Of a stretch of DNA of 64,000 bases, positions 27,454 to 35,833 are shown in pieces. Made by a program: the position numbers and the translations under genes. The DNA comes from UBA2279 sp041595875 (lineage in GTDB: Bacteria; Actinomycetota; Coriobacteriia; Anaerosomatales; Anaerosomataceae). Where the stretch lies: the NCBI GenBank assembly GCA_041595875.1, contig JBFHJN010000005.1, positions 8,171-72,170 of the forward strand. Direction: 5' to 3'. Each line of letters begins with the position of its first letter. Within the stretch, counting starts at the first letter, position 1. Under the pieces are notes generated by a model. It had not been told where the DNA came from and made no database searches. It saw only the letters and a list, made by a program, of their open reading frames with translations.

Positions 27454-27472
27454 CAAGGAACAACAGTGCGGA

Positions 27473-27649
27473 CTACTTGAGCTCGATCGCCTCGTTCGGG
27501 CACACATCGGCGCAGGTCCCACACTCAGTGCAGTCATCGGGACGAGCCAGAACGGCTACATCCTCAAGATCGAGAGCGCTTGTGGGGCACTCATCGACAC
27601 AGATGCCGCAGGCAGTACACAGATCAGGATCGACGACAGGCTTACCCAT
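27473..27649 (-). CDS. 2[4Fe-4S] ferredoxin
   Basis: 58-residue clostridial-type ferredoxin with two cluster motifs, CTACGICVDECP and CTECGTCADVCP, and little else. It carries low-potential electrons in the cytoplasm, for example to Rnf. The ATG at 27649 (MGKPVVDPDL) is preferred over the upstream in-frame ATG at 27667 because AAAGGA lies about 9 nt before it. Confidence 0.93.
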   Translation of the reverse strand: MGKPVVDPDLCTACGICVDECPTSALDLEDVAVLARPDDCTECGTCADVCPNEAIELK

Positions 27650-27727
27650 ATCACATGGTCCTTTCAACGTACCGGCGATTCCCCGAAAACGGGTGCACCA
27701 ATGATACCACCAGGCACAACCTCCGGG

Positions 27728-29299
27728 TCATCGCACTTTGTCCATGACCTCTTGCGGGCTCCATAGGCAGTACGGATAGGTCCGGTCAGTGAGCACCTCG
27801 GAGGCTTCCTTCTGGGCGCGCGTAGCCGCCAGGAGCTGCTCGGTCTCCTCGACGACAGGCGCCATGATGGCTGCGAGCCGGCTGTTGACCGCACGGATCC
27901 GCTGGCCGATCGCCTTCTTGTCAGCGCCCGGTTCCGCGATCCGTGTGACCAGCGAGCACTTCTCGGCAACCAGTGCCTCCGCCTCGAGGCGTTCGGACGG
28001 GTCGTCGAACTCCACCTCGTCCATCAGCTGATCGGGGTTGTGCTCCAGACGCTTGAGGCGCTGCTCCAGGCCGACGATCTCCTCCTCGGTCACCTCATGC
28101 GCGCCAAGCGGAAGGAACAGCGTCATCGATGCAACCACGAAAGGCGGCGGTTCCACTCCGTAGTAGCGCCGTATGACCGCATCCGTGACGCGGTCATACC
28201 GACCGCCGCCAACGCCGTGAATGAACAGGTCGGCGACGAAAAGACGGTTGAACAACGTCAGAGACACGGCCCTAGGGACGAGCAGCGCATCGGCTTGCTC
28301 CAGAGCCCGCATGGACGCCTCGATGTCATCGGAAAGCTCGCACACCTGCTCATCGCCCGCGAGCAGCCGGATGGGCACACCGGTGGACACTCGCGCCGAA
28401 CGCCTTTGGCCAGCCGAGAGGACCCAGAACGGGATCTCGATGTAGTCGTCGTCAACGGCGAGGTCAGGGAACGGCTGGGCCTTTGAGCGTGTTCCTGTGC
28501 GCGAACGGTAGGCCTCCAGCTCGGAGTTGAAGACGGTGCTGAACCCGACCGCATCCAGCGCGATCGACACTGCGAACCGCCGAAAAGCAGAGGTCCGCGA
28601 CTGACGCGAGACACCAAGCTCGAGATAGTCGGTGCTCGCCGACGCCTCAAAGCGCCGGCGAGCGCCGGTGACCGCCTGGGCAAGGTCATCAGCATGCGTG
28701 CGGGATATCTCCAGCGCCTCACAGTAAGCGTCGAAGTGCCGCACCAGTGCCGGTGCCGGCAGCGTTGTCAGCGCATCCCGGCCCGCCGCACAGAACGCGG
28801 CGATGTCGTCAGAAGAGGGAACATCGGCGCACACGTAGCACTCGTCCGGACCGGAGGTGGCGAGGACAGCGCTGCATCGTCCGACCGCCGGTCGCATGCA
28901 TGGCGTCTTGAGGTCCACGCGGTCGAACGAGTCGGTGTCGACCACCAGGTCGAGCGCAGCCGCCCCGGTCTCATCCGCCAGTCGCTGCAGAAGGAAGTCT
29001 TTGACCCACACGCCGGGATGATAGAGCTCGGGCTGATGGCCGGTGACCACTAACAGCCCGGGGTCCGGCTCCACCGCGGCAACGTCGATCCCCATCCTGC
29101 GCGAGTACGCGCCCGCCTCGGCCACGCTCTCGCGTCGCGCAAGTCGGCGCAGCGCAGGCGCAGGCATCCCTCCCACCGAGAACTCCCATTGAGATGCCGC
29201 GGACGCATTGTCTCGCGCGCGATCCGCCCAGGAATCGTAGGGAGGCTCGGTGAGGACCTCACCGTGTCCCGTGGGTGTGGAGTGGCGAGCCCTCAGCAT
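27728..29299 (-). CDS. Uncharacterised protein, possibly a distant BshC-like ligase
   Basis: 523-residue soluble protein. The segment VVTGHQPELYHPGVWVKDFL, followed by LDLVVDTDSFDRVDL, is positioned like the TGQQ... nucleotide-fold motif of the bacillithiol cysteine ligase BshC, and overall length is similar (~540). A C-terminal coiled coil (EIVGLEQRLKRLEHNPDQLM onward) is also BshC-like. The neighbour is a BshB1-type deacetylase, which is the main reason for the suggestion. The similarity is weak and seen by eye only, so substrate and activity are open. The start could also be the GTG at 29308, which overlaps the upstream stop. Confidence 0.55.
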   Translation of the reverse strand: MLRARHSTPTGHGEVLTEPPYDSWADRARDNASAASQWEFSVGGMPAPALRRLARRESVAEAGAYSRRMGIDVAAVEPDPGLLVVTGHQPELYHPGVWVKDFLLQRLADETGAAALDLVVDTDSFDRVDLKTPCMRPAVGRCSAVLATSGPDECYVCADVPSSDDIAAFCAAGRDALTTLPAPALVRHFDAYCEALEISRTHADDLAQAVTGARRRFEASASTDYLELGVSRQSRTSAFRRFAVSIALDAVGFSTVFNSELEAYRSRTGTRSKAQPFPDLAVDDDYIEIPFWVLSAGQRRSARVSTGVPIRLLAGDEQVCELSDDIEASMRALEQADALLVPRAVSLTLFNRLFVADLFIHGVGGGRYDRVTDAVIRRYYGVEPPPFVVASMTLFLPLGAHEVTEEEIVGLEQRLKRLEHNPDQLMDEVEFDDPSERLEAEALVAEKCSLVTRIAEPGADKKAIGQRIRAVNSRLAAIMAPVVEETEQLLAATRAQKEASEVLTDRTYPYCLWSPQEVMDKVR

Positions 29300-29304
29300 G
29301 CCTG

Positions 29305-29991
29305 TCACACCAGGTCCGCAACGGACCTGATACCCACCGGCTCCGGGGCGAAGAACGGCTCCCCTGCCTCCACGCCGATCTGCGTTCCCCACATGCGAGC
29401 TGCCTCGGCCATCATCGGAATGACGCCGCGGTTGGCCTCATTGGCCTGGAACTGAGACGCATAGCACGCCAGCGCATCGAGCTTCGTCTGAAGCACCTCC
29501 GACGCGTCGACGATGAACGAAGGCTCACGGACCAGACGCATATGCACCGCCATGTAGTGATACACGCGAGCGGGGTAATGCGGACTGCCCCCCATATCTG
29601 TCTTGGTGAACTTCGAGTAGAAACGGGCTGCCCGGCCTATAGAAGCCGCCGCGAGATGATCGGGATGTGCGTCCTCCGGATACGGAAGGAACAGCACTCG
29701 AGGGCGAAGCTCACGCAAGACCTCTGCCAGCTCGATCCTCGCCTCAACCGTGTCGAACAGGTAGCGATTAGGCTGAGAGAGCGTCCTTCTTTGAGCGCCG
29801 AGACAAGATGCGGCGGCGGCGGCCTCGGTCATCCGTGTCTCGTGAGTACCGTGCGGCGTCGGCTCTCCATCGGTCAGGTCGACTATGGTCACCTCAAGGC
29901 CCTGTGCGGTCATCCCCGCCACCGTGGCCCCCATACCGATCTCCACGTCGTCAGGATGCGCACCGATGCAAACGATGTCAGCCATTCTCAC
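29305..29991 (-). CDS. PIG-L/LmbE deacetylase, BshB1-like
   Basis: 228-residue Zn-dependent N-deacetylase. Metal ligands are visible in the N-terminal AHPDD (H12, D15) and PEDAHPDH (H112). BshB1-like hallmarks include GEPTPHGTHETRMTEA, YHYMAVHM, EPSFIVDASEVLQTKLDAL and IGVEAGEPFF, so the likely substrate is a GlcNAc-malate-type conjugate. Similar folds also act in mycothiol and GPI pathways. Coupled by 4-bp overlap to the upstream GT2 gene and followed by the BshC-like gene. Confidence 0.8.
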   Translation of the reverse strand: MRMADIVCIGAHPDDVEIGMGATVAGMTAQGLEVTIVDLTDGEPTPHGTHETRMTEAAAAASCLGAQRRTLSQPNRYLFDTVEARIELAEVLRELRPRVLFLPYPEDAHPDHLAAASIGRAARFYSKFTKTDMGGSPHYPARVYHYMAVHMRLVREPSFIVDASEVLQTKLDALACYASQFQANEANRGVIPMMAEAARMWGTQIGVEAGEPFFAPEPVGIRSVADLV

Positions 29992-30719
29992 TCCCCGCGC
30001 AGCGCGTCATTCCAGACGCGCATGTAGTAGTTGAAGCGCTTCTCCGGATCGTCCAGGTCCTCGCCGAACGACCGGTCGTTGTCGAAGTATATGCGCTCGA
30101 TGGGGGCTTCCGTCACGCGCAGGCCGGCGCGGTAAGCGCGTGCCCACAGCTCCATCGGCATCCCGTAGCCCGCTTCATCAAGCCTCAGCCTTGTGAGGGA
30201 CTCCATACAGTACGCTTTGAATCCACAGAACGCGTCGGTTATCCCCCAACCGGTCACCCTGTTGATCTCGGCGGTGACCCGCGCGTTGACCTCACGCCTC
30301 TGTTTGGGCGCTGATCCTGACACCGGACTCCCCGGCAGGTACCGGCTGCCGCTGACGATGTCCACACCCGTGGCATCCAGTGAGTGTAGCAATGCCGGTA
30401 TCCGGGCGGGCTCATGTTGTCCGTCGCAGTCCATCGTCACAAGGCGGCGCACACCGCGCACACGAGCGAGCGCGAAGCCATCGGCAAGCGCACGCCCATA
30501 GCCTTCGTTGTGGCCGTGCTCAAGCAGCACGATGTCATCACGGGACTTCAGCGCATCGCGTGTACCGTCGGTGGATCCATCGTCCACGACGATCACGGTC
30601 CCGTCGAACACCTGCATGACGGTGTCCAGCACGAGATTGACCGTTGGGGCCTCGTTGTAGACCGGGATGAGGACACCGTCATGTCCCTGGACGCAAACAG
30701 ACACAGAATCAGGCTTCAA
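29988..30719 (-). CDS. Family 2 glycosyltransferase (DPM/DPG synthase-like)
   Basis: 243-residue cytoplasmic GT-A transferase resembling polyprenyl-phosphate sugar synthases. Motifs: VLIPVYNEAPTV, VVDDGSTDGT (nucleotide binding) and TMDCDGQHEP, then DAFCGFKAY and a C-terminal RFNYYMRVW. No membrane helices follow, unlike many DPM synthases with a C-terminal anchor. The start is uncertain: a TTG at 30719 overlaps the osmC stop by 11 bp and has no clear ribosome site; a GTG at 30704 is an alternative. Confidence 0.78.
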   Translation of the reverse strand: MKPDSVSVCVQGHDGVLIPVYNEAPTVNLVLDTVMQVFDGTVIVVDDGSTDGTRDALKSRDDIVLLEHGHNEGYGRALADGFALARVRGVRRLVTMDCDGQHEPARIPALLHSLDATGVDIVSGSRYLPGSPVSGSAPKQRREVNARVTAEINRVTGWGITDAFCGFKAYCMESLTRLRLDEAGYGMPMELWARAYRAGLRVTEAPIERIYFDNDRSFGEDLDDPEKRFNYYMRVWNDALRGE

Positions 30720-31128
30720 CGATGCGATAGCTTGTGGTCACAGAGACACCCGGACCGAACATGCCTTTGACAGAGCAGTACTTGTCTTCCGATAAGGCGA
30801 TCGCCCGCTCCACCGCGGAAGCCTTGAGACCTGCTCCCGTCAGGACATACTCGATGTTGATCCGCTCGTAGTAGCGCGGCTGCTCCTCTCGCTGCTCAGC
30901 AGTGATAACGAGCTCGAAATCGCTGACTGTCTGCCGCTGCTTCTCCAAGATCGCGATGATGTCGATGCCCGTGCACCCGCCCAGCGCATAGAGCACAAGC
31001 TCAAGGGGCCTCGCCCCGCTGCCATCGCCTTTGAACTGCGCGGAAGCGTCCATCACGATACCGTGTCCCGCTTCGTCCCAACCGACAAAGCGTCGGCCGC
31101 CGTTCCATTTGACCTTGACCGCGTCCAT
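30709..31128 (-). CDS. OsmC/Ohr family protein
   Basis: 139-residue OsmC-fold protein. The two redox Cys of the family are present: C52 in LGGCTGIDI and C118 in DKYCSVKGM. Members reduce organic hydroperoxides with low-molecular-weight or protein dithiols. It sits directly upstream of the BshB1/BshC-like genes, which could supply its thiol (inference). ATG at 31128 with AAGGGGC upstream. Confidence 0.88.
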   Translation of the reverse strand: MDAVKVKWNGGRRFVGWDEAGHGIVMDASAQFKGDGSGARPLELVLYALGGCTGIDIIAILEKQRQTVSDFELVITAEQREEQPRYYERINIEYVLTGAGLKASAVERAIALSEDKYCSVKGMFGPGVSVTTSYRIVEA

Positions 31129-31157
31129 TGTGCCCCTTCCAGCGCCCGCGCTTGCAG

Positions 31158-32732
31158 TTATATCTTGCGTCCCAACATCTGTGCGAGTTCACGCGGCTCC
31201 TGCGCCTTGCCGATAGCCTCCTCGAAGGTGACCTTGCCGGCCTGCAGGAGCGCTTTGAGGTGCTGATCGAGCGTCTGCATGCCCATGGATGCTCCACCCT
31301 GGATGATCGTAGGCATCTGGTGCGTCTTCCCTTCTCGGATCAGGTTGCTGATCGCGGGAATGCCCAGCATGATCTCCATCGCCATGACGCGGCTCTTACC
31401 GTCCGTCGACCGCAGCAGGACCTGGGAGAGCACGCCTTCAAGCGTGCCTGACAGCTGCATGCGGACCTGCTGCTGCTGGTGAGGCGGGAACACATCGATG
31501 ATGCGGTCTACGGTCGCAGGACCGCCCGTGGTGTGCAGTGTGGCCAAGACGAGGTGGCCCGTCTCGGCAGCCGTGATGGCCGCGGCGATCGTCTCCAGGT
31601 CACGCATCTCGCCGACCAAGATCACATCGGGGTCCTGGCGCAAGACACGCTTGAGCGCCGAGGTGAACGAGTGGGTGTCCTCGCCGATCTCACGCTGGTT
31701 CACGTAAGCCTTCTTGTTCTTGTGCATGAACTCGATGGGGTCTTCGAGGGTGATGATATGCAGAGCCTTGTTCGCGTTGATGTGGTCGATCATGGCGGCA
31801 AGCGTCGTCGACTTACCTGAACCGGTCGGACCGGTCACGAGGACAAGACCGCGGGGTCTCTCGGCGAGGAACTTGCAGACCTTGGGTAGCGCGAGGTCTT
31901 CCAGACTCGGGATCTTGATGGGAATAACGCGGAACACCGCGCCCAATGAGTTCCGCTGCTGGAACACGTTGGCGCGGAAGCGTGACAGACCGGGGATGCT
32001 GTACGCGAAGTCCAACTCGAGCTCGGTCTCGAAGCGCTTGCGCTGCTCCTCGGACAGCAGACTCAAGATCATCTCCTGGGTGTCCCGTGGCGTCAGAACA
32101 GGGATGTTCTCCACAGGCAGCAACTCACCGCGCTGTCTGATTCCCGGAGGGCTCCCGACCGCGATATGGAGGTCGGAGCCTCCGCGATCGATCATCAGAC
32201 GCAAGAGATCATCGATATGGACGGAGTCATGTCGAGGCTCAGCGGAAGCGCCTATAGGAGGAGCCTGCCTCGTCTGCGCGACCTGAGGGGCACCCGCAGA
32301 CGGGCGCGGAGCGGATTGCCCTGCAGAGGGCGCTGCAGTCGGCGCGGCAGTGACCTCCACCTTCGCAAGTTTGAACACCGTGCGTACCAGTGAACTTAGG
32401 TCGGCATTGCTCGGCATATGCGCCGCGGCTCCCGCCTGACGTGCCTTGAGCGCCGTAGCGTCATTAGGCTCAGCAGACAAGATCATGACGGGCGTTCCCG
32501 AGAGGTCAGGATCGCCGTTCAGCTCCTGGGTGAAGGCAAACCCGTCCATTCCCATGAGGTCGCCATCCACAACGATGACATCCGGCTTATGCTGCTTGGC
32601 CATACCCAACCCACGGGGCGCAGATATGGCATTGAACGTCTCCGTACCCGGCACGGCGGCCTTGAGCGCGGAGCCGAGTCTTTCGAAGTACGACGCGTCG
32701 TCGTGAACGATGAGTACCTGGGTTGCTGCCAC
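31158..32732 (-). CDS. Receiver-domain/PilT ATPase fusion
   Basis: 524-residue protein. Residues ~5-120 form a response-regulator receiver domain keeping the acidic pair D11/D12 and the phospho-acceptor-type D56 (VVDGDLMGMDGF), but the conserved Lys is replaced (HMPSN). A Pro/Ala/Ser-rich linker (~125-165) follows, then a full PilT retraction ATPase with GPTGSGKST, the DPDVILVGEMRD Walker B region, TLHTTGGPATVDRIIDVFPP and AISNLIREGKTHQ. PilT powers type IV pilus retraction. The start is the GTG at 32732; the longer open frame overlaps rlmD on the other strand. No other pilus gene is nearby. Confidence 0.85.
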   Translation of the reverse strand: MAATQVLIVHDDASYFERLGSALKAAVPGTETFNAISAPRGLGMAKQHKPDVIVVDGDLMGMDGFAFTQELNGDPDLSGTPVMILSAEPNDATALKARQAGAAAHMPSNADLSSLVRTVFKLAKVEVTAAPTAAPSAGQSAPRPSAGAPQVAQTRQAPPIGASAEPRHDSVHIDDLLRLMIDRGGSDLHIAVGSPPGIRQRGELLPVENIPVLTPRDTQEMILSLLSEEQRKRFETELELDFAYSIPGLSRFRANVFQQRNSLGAVFRVIPIKIPSLEDLALPKVCKFLAERPRGLVLVTGPTGSGKSTTLAAMIDHINANKALHIITLEDPIEFMHKNKKAYVNQREIGEDTHSFTSALKRVLRQDPDVILVGEMRDLETIAAAITAAETGHLVLATLHTTGGPATVDRIIDVFPPHQQQQVRMQLSGTLEGVLSQVLLRSTDGKSRVMAMEIMLGIPAISNLIREGKTHQMPTIIQGGASMGMQTLDQHLKALLQAGKVTFEEAIGKAQEPRELAQMLGRKI

Positions 32733-32901
32733 TACGTTCGATGACCTCCTCGGCGGACCTTGAGTCCTATCACCCTCGTGAACATAAGACCAAGAAAATG
32801 ACATTCGAATACCTATCGGCAGAAGAATGCCTCGACTCAATAAGATACCCACTGCCGAGCTGGCGTATGATGGTCGCCGACAGCAGCCGACAGGAGCATG
32901 C

Positions 32902-34194
32902 GTGAACCTCACAATCGAAAGCCTAGCATATGGCGGAGCAGGTGTTGCACACGCCGAAGACGGTGTGACCGTGTTCGTTGACGGCGCATGCCCCGGAGAT
33001 GTGGTCACTGCGACCATCACAGAAGACCACGGGCGGTTTCGCAAGGCTGCGATCGAGTCCATCATCACTGCTTCTCCGGACCGCGTCGCCCCCCGCTGCC
33101 CCTATTTCGGACAGTGTGGCGGGTGCCAGTGGCAACACGTCGACTACGGCGCTCAACTGAAGTGGAAACGCCAGTCGGTGCAAGACGCCCTGACCAGGAT
33201 CGGGAAGTTCGAGATCCCCGTTCGTGACACCTTAGGCAGCCTCCACTCCTACGGGTACCGCAACAAGATCGAGCTCTCCGCCACCACCACACCGAAGGGA
33301 ACCGCGTTCGGCTACGCCCGTGCGGGCTCCACAGACATCCTGCCGATAGAGCGATGTCCCCTACTGCCCAAGAAGCTGGAGCGCGCGCCCCGCGCTCTCG
33401 GCGGTGCGCTTAGATATCTCTCCTCGCAAAACGACACCCCGGTCGAGCGTCTTGGCATCCGTGTCTCTACCAGCGGGAACATCGAAGTCGACCTCTGGAC
33501 GGCACCGGGGCCATTCCCCCGTCAGCTCGCCGCCAAGATCATCGCTGACGCCGTGGGTGCGCGAACGATCACCCGAATTCTGTTCAAAGGCGAGCTGAAG
33601 GCACGCAACATATCCAAGGTGGAAGTCTTGCGCGGACCGGGAGTCTGGGAGGAGCGTCTCGATGAATTCCGCTACCTTGTGTCAGCACCGTCGTTCTTCC
33701 AGGTGAACACCGCCGCCGCCCGCAAGCTGCAACACACGGTCATCGAGGCGCTGGATCCTGACGGTACGGACGATGTGATCGATCTGTTCGCGGGAGTGGG
33801 CACCTTCACGCTGCCGCTCGCCGAGATGGCAGGCAATGTGATCGCCGTTGAGTCGTCGCGTCACGCGATCAACGATCTGCGCCGCAACCTCGAGATGAAC
33901 GGCATCTACGCCGAGATCGAGCCGGGCGACGCCGACCGGATCCTGCCCGAACTCGGCCGGGCGGACCTGGTGGTCGTCGACCCACCGCGCTCCGGACTGG
34001 CCGAGAGCACCGTCGAGTCCCTGGCGTCCACGGGGGCACGCAGGATCGTGTACGTCTCTTGCGACCCGACGACGCTGGCCCGCGACGCAGCGCGCCTGGT
34101 CGCCAAAGGCTACAGGCCGACAGAAGCGATTCCTGTCGACCTGTTCCCGCAAACCTATCACGTCGAAACGGTGTTGACCCTCGACGCTGTCTAG
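32902..34194 (+). CDS. rlmD: 23S rRNA (uracil-5-)-methyltransferase, RlmD/TrmA family
   Basis: 430-residue SAM-dependent m5U methyltransferase. N-terminal TRAM domain (YGGAGVAHAEDGVTVFVDGA), [4Fe-4S] ligands CPYFGQCGGCQWQH, SAM motif DLFAGVGTFTLPLAE, catalytic VSCDPTTLARD and a C-terminal Glu in HVETV. The exact uridine is not determined by sequence alone. The GTG at 32902 is chosen because AGGAG lies 5 nt before it; a TATGAT (32866-32871) may be its -10 box. Its stop shares a CTAG with the convergent cytochrome b5-like gene. Confidence 0.9.
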   Translation: MNLTIESLAYGGAGVAHAEDGVTVFVDGACPGDVVTATITEDHGRFRKAAIESIITASPDRVAPRCPYFGQCGGCQWQHVDYGAQLKWKRQSVQDALTRIGKFEIPVRDTLGSLHSYGYRNKIELSATTTPKGTAFGYARAGSTDILPIERCPLLPKKLERAPRALGGALRYLSSQNDTPVERLGIRVSTSGNIEVDLWTAPGPFPRQLAAKIIADAVGARTITRILFKGELKARNISKVEVLRGPGVWEERLDEFRYLVSAPSFFQVNTAAARKLQHTVIEALDPDGTDDVIDLFAGVGTFTLPLAEMAGNVIAVESSRHAINDLRRNLEMNGIYAEIEPGDADRILPELGRADLVVVDPPRSGLAESTVESLASTGARRIVYVSCDPTTLARDAARLVAKGYRPTEAIPVDLFPQTYHVETVLTLDAV

Positions 34195-34418
34195 ACGAGC
34201 TTCCCTACCTCAGGGAAATCGACGATGTGCACGTCGTGCGGGGCGTCCTCATGTGCCTCAGTGAGGTCAAGTCCGGCCGAGTGCATGCCCTCGTGGTCGC
34301 CGTCGCCCCACATCGCGCTCTCTGAGACGTCATACACGACACCTGCATACGCGACATACGCGGGCTTCCCACCAGTGCCATCAAAGCTCTTGAGCTCTTC
34401 TAGCGTGAATTCTTTCAT
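34191..34418 (-). CDS. Cytochrome b5-like heme/steroid-binding domain protein
   Basis: 75-residue single-domain protein of the bacterial cytochrome b5-like family, with KEFTLEELKSFDGTGGKPAY, VAYAGVVYDVSESAMWGDGD and HEGMHSAGLDLTEAHEDAPH. The His residues could ligate heme, but ligand identity is not certain. No signal peptide. ATG at 34418 with GGAGG 5 nt upstream. It overlaps the rlmD stop (CTAG at 34191-34194). Confidence 0.8.
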   Translation of the reverse strand: MKEFTLEELKSFDGTGGKPAYVAYAGVVYDVSESAMWGDGDHEGMHSAGLDLTEAHEDAPHDVHIVDFPEVGKLV

Positions 34419-34488
34419 AGCAACCTCCGTGCTGTCTCTACGGCCTTCTGGTCTACATTCCCAATACGACCGCCGTACGCACGGGTCA

Positions 34489-34833
34489 CTAGTGAAGCAA
34501 GCGACCGATCTTGCCAAGGTACTTCATCGCAGTAAGGGCCGCGCCGGAGAGCGCCGCCAGACCGAAGAACCCTCCTACCTGTCCCTTACCGTCTTCTCCC
34601 CCAAGGTCCAGGTTCATGGAATGCTCTTCGCCCTCCACATCCAGAGTGACAGTCGCGCCGTCCGACCCCAACTCGACGTCTGTGACGCTGGAGATGATCT
34701 CCCGAGCGATATCGACTCCGCTTGTGCTCCGGACCTCACGGTCGACAAGGACCGGCTCTTCAGCGAGTGCAGGGGTGGTCGCAAAGACCAGACAGAGTGC
34801 CACCATGAAGATCAAGATCGAAGTCCTTCGCAT
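34489..34833 (-). CDS. Small secreted protein of unknown function
   Basis: 114-residue protein with a clear signal peptide (RRTSILIFMVALCLVFATT, cleavage near ALA-EE), an acidic middle region (VELGSDGATVTLDVEGEEHS), a Gly-rich stretch (GGEDGKGQVGGFFG) and a hydrophobic/amphipathic C-terminus. I recognise no family. The ATG at 34833 places the signal peptide at the N-terminus. A CRP/FNR-type palindrome lies about 70 bp upstream. Confidence 0.6.
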   Translation of the reverse strand: MRRTSILIFMVALCLVFATTPALAEEPVLVDREVRSTSGVDIAREIISSVTDVELGSDGATVTLDVEGEEHSMNLDLGGEDGKGQVGGFFGLAALSGAALTAMKYLGKIGRLLH

Positions 34834-34904
34834 GATTCCCCCACACCCCTTCACCGCTAATGCCACGTTGGGGAATGTATCGACGCGAGGACCAGGGGGC
34901 ACGC

Positions 34905-34918
34905 GTGACAAACGTCAC
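34905..34918. promoter_or_regulatory. CRP/FNR-type palindrome
   Basis: GTGA-N6-TCAC perfect dyad (GTGACAAACGTCAC), matching the core half-sites of CRP-family operators. It lies between the Crp/Fnr regulator gene and the secreted-protein gene, 72 bp upstream of the latter's start. That regulator is the obvious candidate to bind it (inference). Confidence 0.5.
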
Positions 34919-35011
34919 ACAATCAAGAAGAAAACGATGAACGGTACCGTTTATCTTCGCTAACCGTCCGTTTATCGCGCCTGGTTACCGCATTTCTGCG
35001 CTCGGATACCG

Positions 35012-35707
35012 TTAGTCGCTCTCAAGGAGAGCGCCAAGGGCGATGAGGTCGACCACGATCTTGCGCCCCTTGGTACCCACGATCCCCTCTTTGGTGAGCT
35101 GTGAGATCACACGACTCGCGGTCTCACGAGAGGTTCCGGCCAGCGTTGCGATCTCGTAATGCGTAAGACCTTCGACGATAGGCACTCCGCTCGACTCGTA
35201 CGCAGCGGTGGCCACATTGAGCAGTACGCGCATCACCCGATGAGTGGCGTCATGAAACGCCATGTCCTCAAGTCGCGATATCAACTGCCTCACCCGACGG
35301 GACAGCGTGCCGATGACGGTCAACGCCAGCCTGGGCTGCAGCTGGATGGCCGCCGAGAGATCCCGCGAGTCAAGCGCGAATGCCTCCACTTCAGTGACGG
35401 CTATGACATCGGCCGAGCGGGGCTCTGCGTCCACCAGGCTCATCTCGCCGAAGTGGGAAGGTGACTCCAGGTAGTTCAAGGCCAGCTCCTTGCCTTCCGG
35501 CGAGGCCAGCGAGACTTTCACGCGACCGGACACCAGGAAGTACATGGCTGTGCCGATCTCATTCTGCGTCAGTATGAACTCGCCTTTGCCGAACTGCTTG
35601 AAAGCCATCATGTCCGCCAGTGTCGCAAGGTCTTCATCTCCGAGATCAGCGAACATCTCGAAGGAGCGCAACCTGTCGGCTATGTATGCCTTGGATGGAG
35701 TGGCCAT
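35012..35707 (-). CDS. Crp/Fnr family transcriptional regulator
   Basis: 231-residue regulator with an N-terminal cyclic-nucleotide-binding fold (FILTQNEIGTAMYFLVSGRV and SPSHFGEMSLVDAEPRSADV), a dimer helix, and a C-terminal winged helix-turn-helix (YEIATLAGTSRETASRVISQ). No Cys cluster typical of FNR is visible, so the effector is unknown; the RSAD in the sensor pocket is only loosely like the cAMP-binding site. An inverted repeat CAGACC-N12-GGTCTG (35729-35752) just upstream of its start may be autoregulatory. Confidence 0.88.
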   Translation of the reverse strand: MATPSKAYIADRLRSFEMFADLGDEDLATLADMMAFKQFGKGEFILTQNEIGTAMYFLVSGRVKVSLASPEGKELALNYLESPSHFGEMSLVDAEPRSADVIAVTEVEAFALDSRDLSAAIQLQPRLALTVIGTLSRRVRQLISRLEDMAFHDATHRVMRVLLNVATAAYESSGVPIVEGLTHYEIATLAGTSRETASRVISQLTKEGIVGTKGRKIVVDLIALGALLESD

Positions 35708-35785
35708 AGGTTCCTTATCGGCGCGTGGCAGACCTTACTGAAACGCGGTCTGACCGGGACACGTATTTGTACCCCCAGTAAACAC

Positions 35786-35819
35786 GAAGGGCGACAGGTT
35801 TGGAAACCCGCCGCCCTTC
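35786..35819 (-). terminator. Terminator after FAD/Fe-S oxidoreductase gene
   Basis: 8-bp outer stem (35786-35793 with 35812-35819) enclosing a second stem, GGTTT/AAACC (35797-35801 with 35804-35808). It begins 15 bp past the oxidoreductase stop on the minus strand, followed by GTGTTTA. Confidence 0.6.
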
Positions 35820-35833
35820 ACAAGCGCATCGGA

